The notes below the pieces were generated by a model that worked only from the letters and a program-made list of their open reading frames with translations, was not told the DNA's origin and searched no databases. From the NCBI GenBank assembly GCA_028292075.1, contig JAQGNA010000179.1:1-5629 (forward strand): 5,629 nucleotides of DNA, read 5' to 3'. The DNA is from Rhodoferax sp. Its GTDB lineage: Bacteria; Pseudomonadota; Gammaproteobacteria; Burkholderiales; Burkholderiaceae. Shown here in pieces: positions 1-4,839 of the stretch. The position numbers were made by a program, and so were the translations under genes. Position 1 is the first letter of the stretch, and each line of letters starts with the position of its first letter.

Positions 1-2
1 AC

Positions 3-74
3 CGCAAGCTCGGCTTCCACCTGGGCGAGGGTCCTCCGCTGGTGACACGCTGGGCGGTCGATCCGGCCCCATGA
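3..74 (+). CDS. 3' end of an unidentified upstream gene (partial)
   Basis: The frame beginning at base 3 is open from the window edge to a TGA at 72-74 and encodes the 23-residue tail RKLGFHLGEGPPLVTRWAVD followed by PAP. Its composition looks like real protein. Frame 1 closes at base 45, and frame 2 stays open slightly further but gives a less protein-like Arg/Gly/Pro-rich peptide. Too little is present to name a family. It reads in the same direction as the DUF2177 gene, which begins 128 bases later, so a shared transcript is possible but not shown. Confidence 0.45.
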   Translation, partial: RKLGFHLGEGPPLVTRWAVDPAP

Positions 75-202
75 CGGCCCGGTGCTCTGAGCACGCGGCG
101 CCTTGATGAGATCGCCACCGCCTACAACCACGGCTGCCGGCGGACCACACGGCCCGGCGGAGAGAGCGGTAGAGTCAAGCGAACCACAACCGGTCCACCG
201 CC
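75..202. other. Intergenic spacer with a short palindrome
   Basis: These 128 bases separate the upstream gene end from the DUF2177 start. The clearest element is a perfect 13-base inverted repeat, GTGCTC-T-GAGCAC, at 82-94, eight bases after the upstream stop. It has no T-run after it, so it is not a convincing intrinsic terminator. It could be an operator-type site or chance. A hexamer TAGAGT at 170-175 resembles a -10 element, but no good -35 lies at the right distance. I see no small gene here. Confidence 0.35.
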
Positions 203-598
203 ATGTCCAGATACGCCATTCCCTATTTCACCGCGCTCGTCGTCATGGTGGCGCTCGACATGCTCTGGTTGCGGGTCATTGCCGTCGACTGGTACCGCGA
301 CGGCATGGGCAGCCTGCTCACCGAGCAGCCCAATCTGGTTGCGGCCGCGTTGTTCTACCTTCTCTACCCGATTGGCATCGTGGTCTTCGGCGTGCAGCTC
401 GATCATCCCGAACAGGGCGTGATGCATGCGGCCATGATGGGTGCACTGTTCGGCTTCTTCGCCTATGCCACCTACGACCTGACCAACCTGGCTGTCATTC
501 GCAACTGGCCTTTGAGCCTGTCGGTCATCGACCTCGCCTGGGGTACGGCGGTGAGTGGTGTCACTGCCGGCGTCACCAAGTTTGTCATCAGGCTCTGA
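203..598 (+). CDS. DUF2177 family small integral membrane protein
   Basis: This 131-residue protein is very hydrophobic, with about four predicted membrane segments near residues 6-26, 44-65, 74-96 and 104-127. It matches my memory of the DUF2177 family (Pfam PF09945) in length and motifs: an N-terminal LDMLWLR (18-24), YPIGI (55-59), ATYDLTNLA (89-97) with IRNW after it, and a C-terminal DLAWG (110-114). The family has no established biochemical role that I know of; it is expected to sit in the inner membrane. The ATG at 203 is chosen because it begins just before the first membrane segment, although no clear Shine-Dalgarno precedes it. It converges on the photolyase gene with only 12 bases between the stops. 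I recall DUF2177 genes near photolyase and lipid-modification genes in other proteobacteria, which would suggest a membrane or light-stress role, but that is inference. Confidence 0.85.
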   Translation: MSRYAIPYFTALVVMVALDMLWLRVIAVDWYRDGMGSLLTEQPNLVAAALFYLLYPIGIVVFGVQLDHPEQGVMHAAMMGALFGFFAYATYDLTNLAVIRNWPLSLSVIDLAWGTAVSGVTAGVTKFVIRL

Positions 599-610
599 CA
601 TCGCCGTGCA

Positions 611-2146
611 TTACACCCGCCGGGGCAAGGCCGGGTTCTTCTTGACCACCGCGTAACGCAGCAACGTCTTGTCGCGGGCCGCGGCGTGGTCGACGATGGG
701 GGCGGGGTAGTTTTTTCCGAGCGTCACATCGGCCGCCAGCAATTCGATCTCGGTCGCCAGCCACGGTGCGTGGATGGCGCTGTCGGGTAGCAGGGCCAAC
801 TGCGGCAGGTAGCGCCGGATGAACTTGCCCTCCGGGTCGAAGCGCTCACTCTGGCTGACCGGATTGAAGATGCGGAAATACGGTTGCGCGTCGCAGCCGC
901 TGGAGCTCGCCCATTGCCAGCCGCCGTTGTTGGAGGCCAGGTCGTAGTCGTTCAGGTGGTCGGCAAAGTAGCGCTCGCCCCAGCGCCAGTCGATTCCCAG
1001 GTCCTTCACCAGGAAACTGGCGACCACCATGCGCAACCGGTTGTGCATGTAGCCGGTCTGGTTGATTTGCGCCATGGCCGCGTCGACGAGCGGGTAACCG
1101 GTGCAACCCTTGCACCAGGCGTTGAACAGGGTTTGGGCATGCTTGCCGTGTTCCCACCCGATGGCGTCGTACTCCGCCTTGAAAGCGCGGGTGGCGGCAT
1201 GCGGAAAATGGTGAATGATCTGCGCATAGAAGTCGCGCCAGATCAGCTCGGCCAGCCAGACGCTGGCGCCTTCCGACCCCTTGGTCACCATCTTTCTGGC
1301 CACCGAGGCCAGCTGGCGGACCGACACCGTGCCAAAGCGCAGGTGCACGCCGAGGTAGCTGGGGCCCTTCACGGCCGGGAAGTCGCGGGTGGCGCCGTAG
1401 CGGTCCATGCGCTCAAAGAACTCGTCGAACAGCAGCTCGCCGCCGATGGCGCCAGTGGGAATCTTCAGCTCGTGCAGGTTGGTCGGCTCGAAGCCGAGCT
1501 GGGCCAGGCTGGGCAGGGCGGTTTCCATGTCCTTGGGTCTTGGCGCCAGGGCTTCGGCGTAGCGCGCCACCGGATACGGCTTCAGGTAGAAATCGTCCAC
1601 CTTCTTCAGCCAAGCGTTCTTGTAGGGCGTGAACACGCCATAGGCGCGCCCCTGCTGCGTCAGCAGTTCTTCCTTCTCGAACACCACATGGTCCTTGAAG
1701 GTGACGAACGACACCCCCTGGTGCGCCAGCGCGCCGCGGACCATGACGTCGCGCTCCACGGCGGGCGGCTCGTAGTCGTGGTTGCAGAAGACCGCCTGCG
1801 CATGCAGCGCCTGGGCCAGGGCAGGAATGGCTTCACGGGCCACGGCGTGCCGCACGATCAGTCCGCAGGCCGCCGGGTCCGAGGCGTCCACCGCCAGCGC
1901 GCGCAAAGCGGTGTCGAGTTCGGCCAGGCTTTCGTGGATGAATTCGACCCGGCGATCGGCGGTCAGGCCCTTTTCGATCAAGGGGTCGAGAATTTCGCGG
2001 TCGAAGATGAAGACGCAGTGCAACTGCCGGCATTCCTTCAGCGCGTGGTAGAGCGCGGCGTTGTCGAAGCAGCGCAGGTCTCGTCGGAACCACATCAGGC
2101 CGGTTGGATATTTCTTGTCCGTGTTCTTGTCTTTGGATGTGGGCAA
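611..2146 (-). CDS. phrB: Deoxyribodipyrimidine photo-lyase (class I CPD photolyase)
   Basis: This cytoplasmic flavoprotein uses near-UV/blue light to split cyclobutane pyrimidine dimers in DNA. Numbering from the TTG start (511 residues), the N-terminal alpha/beta antenna-binding domain opens with MWFRRDLRCFDN (18-29). The C-terminal FAD domain carries ELIWRDFY (300-307), CTGYPLVDAAM (348-358), YMHNRLRM (366-373), IDW (385-387), and NNGGWQW (406-412) followed by PYFRIFNP. The three electron-transfer tryptophans of E. coli PhrB (W306, W359, W382) correspond to W303, W387 and W410. The Asn pair before GGWQW, typical of CPD photolyases, is present. The TTG at 2146 is chosen because GGGGAG lies 6 bases upstream; the ATG at 2095 (494 residues) has no such site, and the ATG at 2305 would overlap yqgE by over 120 bases. 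E. coli PhrB has 472 residues, so either shorter start fits. The antenna cofactor (MTHF or other) cannot be read from sequence. The gene is divergent from yqgE and appears monocistronic. Confidence 0.95.
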   Translation of the reverse strand: MPTSKDKNTDKKYPTGLMWFRRDLRCFDNAALYHALKECRQLHCVFIFDREILDPLIEKGLTADRRVEFIHESLAELDTALRALAVDASDPAACGLIVRHAVAREAIPALAQALHAQAVFCNHDYEPPAVERDVMVRGALAHQGVSFVTFKDHVVFEKEELLTQQGRAYGVFTPYKNAWLKKVDDFYLKPYPVARYAEALAPRPKDMETALPSLAQLGFEPTNLHELKIPTGAIGGELLFDEFFERMDRYGATRDFPAVKGPSYLGVHLRFGTVSVRQLASVARKMVTKGSEGASVWLAELIWRDFYAQIIHHFPHAATRAFKAEYDAIGWEHGKHAQTLFNAWCKGCTGYPLVDAAMAQINQTGYMHNRLRMVVASFLVKDLGIDWRWGERYFADHLNDYDLASNNGGWQWASSSGCDAQPYFRIFNPVSQSERFDPEGKFIRRYLPQLALLPDSAIHAPWLATEIELLAADVTLGKNYPAPIVDHAAARDKTLLRYAVVKKNPALPRRV

Positions 2147-2181
2147 AAAAGGCTCCCCGCCGTACTCGTTAAAATTTGGCC
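2147..2181. promoter_or_regulatory. Divergent phr/yqgE intergenic region with -10-like TAAAAT
   Basis: Only 35 bases lie between the phr TTG and the yqgE ATG. They hold the phr Shine-Dalgarno and an AT-rich core, GTTAAAATTT (2168-2177), that stands out in this GC-rich window. On the + strand, TAAAAT (2170-2175) resembles a sigma-70 -10 element and would place transcription start at about 2182, the A of the yqgE ATG. No good -35 is visible 16-18 bases upstream. The near-palindromic core could also serve phr in the other direction. Confidence 0.35.
2153..2158 (-). promoter_or_regulatory. Ribosome binding site of phr (decides a TTG start)
   Basis: On the minus strand the sequence reads GGGGAG, a 6-base spacer CCTTTT, then TTG at 2146-2144. 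This is near-ideal Shine-Dalgarno spacing. No comparable purine motif precedes the internal ATG at 2095, so this site is the main argument for the TTG start. Confidence 0.6.
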
Positions 2182-2781
2182 ATGACTTCTGATTCTGCGC
2201 CGATGAACCTGACGCATCACTTCCTGATCGCGATGCCTGGGCTGGAAGACGAGGCTTTCGCCAAAAGCGTGGTTTACCTCTGCGAGCATAGCGAAAGAGG
2301 CGCATTGGGGCTGGTGATCAACAAGCTCAGCGACATCAGCCTGAAGCACCTGTTCGACAAGGTCGACCTTCCGTTGCGGCGGCCCGATCTTGCGGAAAGT
2401 CCGGTGTTCCAGGGCGGCCCGGTGCAAACCGAGCGGGGCTTCGTGCTGCACGAGGCCGTGTTGTCGGGCGAGGTCAATCCCACCGAGTCGGTCTATGCCT
2501 CCACCATGACCATTCCGGGCGGCCTGGAAATGACCACCTCCAAGGACGTGCTCGAAGCTTTGTCGACAGGCGCCGGCCCCCGCAAGGTGCTGGTCTCTCT
2601 GGGCTATTCGGCCTGGGGCGAGGGCCAGCTCGAGGCCGAGCTGGGCGAGAACAGCTGGTTGACCGTTGAAGCCGACCTGGCGGTCATCTTCGACACCCCG
2701 GTCGAACAGCGGTACGACAAGGCGCTCCTGTTGCTGGGCCTGCAGGCCTGGATGCTGTCCCCTGAAGCGGGGCATGCCTGA
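2182..2781 (+). CDS. yqgE: YqgE/AlgH family protein
   Basis: This 199-residue soluble protein belongs to the YqgE/AlgH family (DUF179). The name AlgH comes from a reported link with alginate regulation in Pseudomonas, but the molecular function is not established. The N-terminus MNLTHHFLIAMPGLEDEAF (8-26) aligns with E. coli YqgE from its first residue. Further family motifs are SVVYLCEHSERGALGLVINK (29-48), GGPV (78-81), GYSAWGEGQLEAEL (141-154) and a C-terminal YDKALLLLG. There are no membrane segments or signal peptide. The start is uncertain between TTG 2176, ATG 2182 and ATG 2203. I prefer 2182 because the preceding MTSDSAP is, as I recall, common in Burkholderiales homologues, and no candidate has a clear Shine-Dalgarno. 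It heads the run into ruvX, with a 31-base gap. The yqgE-ruvX pairing is very widely conserved in proteobacteria. Confidence 0.93.
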   Translation: MTSDSAPMNLTHHFLIAMPGLEDEAFAKSVVYLCEHSERGALGLVINKLSDISLKHLFDKVDLPLRRPDLAESPVFQGGPVQTERGFVLHEAVLSGEVNPTESVYASTMTIPGGLEMTTSKDVLEALSTGAGPRKVLVSLGYSAWGEGQLEAELGENSWLTVEADLAVIFDTPVEQRYDKALLLLGLQAWMLSPEAGHA

Positions 2782-2812
2782 TGGCGGAGCGCCGCACCGG
2801 CAAGGTATTCCA

Positions 2813-3238
2813 ATGAGCGATCCCGCTTCTGACAGCGTGGTTCCGGTTCCTTCCCATCTGCAATCTTTTTTGGCCTTCGACTACGGCCAGAAACGCACCG
2901 GCGTTGCCACTGGCAACCGGCTCACGCAGAGCGCCACCGGCCGCAAGACCGTCCAGGCCGAGGGCGACGCCCGCTTCGTGCCCATCGCGGCCCTGGTCAA
3001 GGAGTGGCAGCCCGACGCCCTGGTGGTCGGCGTGCCGTATCACCCGGACGGTGCGCCCCATGAGAACACCCACCGCGCCCAACGTTTCGCGCGACAACTG
3101 CGTGGCCGCTTCGGCCTGCCGGTGTTCGAGGTGGACGAGCGCTACAGCACCACCGAAGCCATCGCCTCGGGCGCGAAAGATGCCGACGCGGCGTCGGCAT
3201 GCATCATCCTTGAACAGTTCCTGAGGAGCCTTCCTTGA
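2813..3238 (+). CDS. ruvX: Putative pre-16S rRNA nuclease (YqgF/RuvX, Holliday junction resolvase-like fold)
   Basis: This is a 141-residue RNase H-fold protein of the YqgF family. E. coli YqgF is an essential protein implicated in processing the 5' end of 16S rRNA; the older name ruvX reflects its similarity to the resolvase RuvC. The family motifs are LAFDYGQKRTGVA (20-32, acidic D23), VVGVPYHPDG (71-80), VDERYSTTEA (107-116, E109) and DADAASACIIL (123-133, D125), which together supply the expected catalytic acids. The ATG at 2813 is chosen because AAGG (2802-2805) lies 7 bases upstream, and an extension further upstream would run into yqgE. The first 16 or so residues precede the conserved domain. 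The stop overlaps the pyrR start by 4 bases (TTGA), so the two are probably translationally coupled. Confidence 0.95.
   Translation: MSDPASDSVVPVPSHLQSFLAFDYGQKRTGVATGNRLTQSATGRKTVQAEGDARFVPIAALVKEWQPDALVVGVPYHPDGAPHENTHRAQRFARQLRGRFGLPVFEVDERYSTTEAIASGAKDADAASACIILEQFLRSLP
3223..3228 (+). promoter_or_regulatory. Ribosome binding site of pyrR (decides a TTG start)
   Basis: GAGGAG lies inside the end of ruvX and is followed by the 6-base spacer CCTTCC, then TTG at 3235. The ATG codons at 3274 and 3295 in the same frame are preceded by C-rich sequence with no Shine-Dalgarno. This favours initiation at TTG, overlapping the ruvX stop as TTGA. Confidence 0.6.
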
Positions 3239-3783
3239 CACCTCCGACCCCTCCCACCCCTGCCACGCCTCCCATGCCCACCCCCGGCGCGCTCATGCTC
3301 GATGCCGAAGCGCTGTACCGCGAGCTGCTGCGCGGCGTGCAGTCCCTGCGCACGCCCACGACCCGCCTGGTCGGCGTGACTTCTGGCGGCGCCTGGCTGG
3401 TCGAACGCCTGCATGCCGACCTGCAACTCGCCGGGCCGCCGAACATCATCTCGTCGGCCATGCACCGCGACGATTTTTCGAAGCGCGGCCTGGTGTCCGG
3501 TGGACGCGGGCAGACCACCTTGGCCTTCGACGTGAACGGCGCCGAGATCCTGCTGCTCGACGACGTGCTCTACACCGGCCGCACCATTCGCGCGGTGCTC
3601 AACGAACTGTTCGACTACGGCCGCCCGTCCTCCGTCCGGCTGGCGGTGCTGGTGGACCGCGGCGGCCGCGAACTGCCGGTGCAGGCCGATTTCGCCGCAG
3701 CCCGCGTGGCCCTGGCGGCCAGCCAGCAGTTGGCGCTCGCGCGGGACGCGGGCGGTGGCTTCAGTTTCCAGGTCGAAGGCTGA
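3235..3783 (+). CDS. pyrR: PyrR family pyr operon regulator / uracil phosphoribosyltransferase
   Basis: This 182-residue cytoplasmic protein has the type I phosphoribosyltransferase fold. PyrR proteins can convert uracil and PRPP to UMP, and in Firmicutes they bind pyr mRNA to promote attenuation when UMP is high. The PRPP-binding loop ILLLDDVLYTGRT (105-117) is diagnostic. HRDDFSKRG (77-85) and VDRGGRELPVQADF (140-153) match other PyrR regions. The usual TRG-type loop reads TSGGAWL (49-55), a form I associate with proteobacterial members. The start is the TTG at 3235, supported by a strong Shine-Dalgarno. This gives a low-complexity Pro/Thr-rich N-terminus (about residues 2-18) that lies outside the fold; starts at M14 or M21 are the alternatives. 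I see no sequence resembling the Firmicute PyrR RNA-binding loop, so its regulatory mode here is unknown. Its place before pyrB supports a pyrimidine role. Confidence 0.93.
   Translation: MTPPTPPTPATPPMPTPGALMLDAEALYRELLRGVQSLRTPTTRLVGVTSGGAWLVERLHADLQLAGPPNIISSAMHRDDFSKRGLVSGGRGQTTLAFDVNGAEILLLDDVLYTGRTIRAVLNELFDYGRPSSVRLAVLVDRGGRELPVQADFAAARVALAASQQLALARDAGGGFSFQVEG
3239..3285 (+). promoter_or_regulatory. C-rich, G-poor tract at the pyrR 5' end (possible Rho entry / G4)
   Basis: By hand count, 32 of these 47 bases are C and only 4 are G. Six runs of three or more C lie between 3248 and 3285. The mRNA would be poorly structured and C-rich, as in Rho utilisation sites, and the minus strand carries the matching G-runs of a potential G-quadruplex. 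The simpler explanation is that it encodes a Pro/Thr-rich N-terminal tail. Function is not shown. Confidence 0.25.
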
Positions 3784-3876
3784 AAACCATGCATTTCCAC
3801 GCTCATCACCACCTGTGTTTGTCGCCCGCTGAGGGGTGGCAACGCTCCCTTCGTGCGTCCCGGCGCGAGGCCTGCC
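3784..3876 (+). other. pyrR-pyrB spacer with His-rich mini-ORF
   Basis: This 93-base spacer is the only sizeable gap in the pyr run. An ATG at 3789, with GAAGG (3775-3779) 9 bases upstream, opens a 32-codon frame starting [13 protein letters not shown]. It ends at a TAA at 3885-3887, just past the pyrB ATG and in a different frame. A weak hairpin can be drawn from GAGGGG (3831-3836) and TCCCTT (3846-3851), with no T-run after it, so it is not a standard terminator. The mini-ORF could be a leader peptide, the remnant of a GC-rich intergenic repeat, or chance. No promoter is clear. Confidence 0.3.
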
Positions 3877-4839
3877 ATGCTCTATAAACGCAACCCGCAA
3901 CTCAACAAGAATGGCGAACTGATTCACCTGCTGTCGATCGAAGGCCTGCCCAAGAGCATCCTGACGCACATCCTCGACACCGCGGCCAATTTCGTCAGCG
4001 TGAACGACCGCGAGGTCAAGAAGGTACCGCTGCTGCGCGGCAAGAGCGTGTTCAACCTCTTTTTCGAAAATTCGACGCGCACCCGCACCACGTTCGAGAT
4101 CGCGGCCACGCGGCTTTCCGCGGACGTCATCAACCTCGACATTGCGAGGTCGTCCGCGGCCAAGGGCGAGTCGCTGCTCGACACGATTGCCAACCTGTCG
4201 GCCATGGCGGCGGACCTGTTCGTGGTGCGGCACAGCGAAAGCGGCGCGCCCTACCTGATCGCCCAGCATGTGGCGCCGCATGTGCATGTCATCAACGCTG
4301 GCGACGGGCGGCATGCGCACCCCACCCAGGGGTTGCTCGACATGTACACCATCCGCCACTACAAGAAGGACTTCAGCAACCTCACCGTGGCCATCGTGGG
4401 CGACGTGCTGCATTCCCGTGTGGCACGGTCCGACATCCATGCCCTGACCACGCTCGGCTGCGCCGAGGTGCGGGTGGTGGGGCCCAAGACGCTGGTGCCA
4501 AGCGACATGGCCCAGATGGGCGTGCGCGTCTGCCACACGCTCGAGGAGGGCATCAAAGGCTGCGACGTGGTGATCATGCTGCGCCTGCAGAACGAGCGCA
4601 TGAGCGGCGCACTGCTGCCGTCAAGCCAGGAATTTTTCAAGAGCTACGGCCTCACGCCCGAGAAGCTGGCGCTGGCCAAGCCCGACGCCATCGTGATGCA
4701 TCCGGGGCCGATCAACCGGGGCGTTGAAATCGATTCCGCGGTGGTCGACGGCAAGCAGAGCGTGATCCTGCCGCAGGTGACGTTCGGCATCGCGGTGCGA
4801 ATGGCGGTGATGGGCATCGTGGCAGGAAACGAAGCATGA
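3877..4839 (+). CDS. pyrB: Aspartate carbamoyltransferase catalytic subunit
   Basis: PyrB condenses carbamoyl phosphate with L-aspartate to give N-carbamoyl-L-aspartate, the committed step of pyrimidine synthesis, in the cytoplasm. The 320-residue chain has the carbamoyl-phosphate motif FENSTRTR (63-70), KGES (96-99, equivalent to the lysine of the 80s loop), VVRH (116-119), HPTQ (148-151), and the aspartate-binding LRLQ (235-238) and MHPGPINRG (274-282). All the catalytic positions I can recognise are intact. The ATG at 3877 is chosen because GAGG (3867-3870) lies 6 bases upstream and because [20 protein letters not shown] looks like the native N-terminus; an in-frame GTG at 3853 lacks a Shine-Dalgarno. 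The last codons overlap the next gene as ATGA. No pyrI regulatory chain follows. The adjacent inactive dihydroorotase indicates a class A (Pseudomonas-type) dodecameric enzyme, typically inhibited by nucleotides acting on PyrB itself. Confidence 0.97.
   Translation: MLYKRNPQLNKNGELIHLLSIEGLPKSILTHILDTAANFVSVNDREVKKVPLLRGKSVFNLFFENSTRTRTTFEIAATRLSADVINLDIARSSAAKGESLLDTIANLSAMAADLFVVRHSESGAPYLIAQHVAPHVHVINAGDGRHAHPTQGLLDMYTIRHYKKDFSNLTVAIVGDVLHSRVARSDIHALTTLGCAEVRVVGPKTLVPSDMAQMGVRVCHTLEEGIKGCDVVIMLRLQNERMSGALLPSSQEFFKSYGLTPEKLALAKPDAIVMHPGPINRGVEIDSAVVDGKQSVILPQVTFGIAVRMAVMGIVAGNEA

Noticed and set aside
103..645. + strand open frame covering the DUF2177 gene in another frame
   Set aside because: Its translation is Arg/His/Pro-rich with no hydrophobic pattern, and the overlapping DUF2177 frame matches a known family.
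616..645. Possible terminator after DUF2177: CCGG arms (620-623, 631-634) followed by TTCTTCTT
   Set aside because: The stem is only about 4 perfect pairs, lies inside the phr coding end, and the tail is not a continuous T-run.
884..2185. Long + strand open frame (433 codons) opposite phr
   Set aside because: It is antisense to a photolyase with all family motifs, and its Val/Gly/Gln/His-rich translation is typical of a GC-rich shadow frame.
2781..2816. ATG at 2781 overlapping the yqgE stop (TGATG)
   Set aside because: It opens an 11-codon frame that stops at 2816 and is out of frame with ruvX; the ATG at 2813 with AAGG upstream is the better ruvX start.
3831..3851. Hairpin in the pyrR-pyrB spacer as an attenuator or terminator
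   Set aside because: Six pairs including two G-U wobbles, a 9-base loop and no U-tract: too weak to call a terminator.
3853..3876. GTG at 3853 as the pyrB start
   Set aside because: No Shine-Dalgarno precedes it, whereas the ATG at 3877 has GAGG at 6 bases and gives the expected N-terminus.
3142..4536. Long minus-strand open frame (464 codons) across pyrR and pyrB
   Set aside because: It lies opposite two well supported genes and translates to a His/Gly/Arg/Val-rich product with no recognisable domain.
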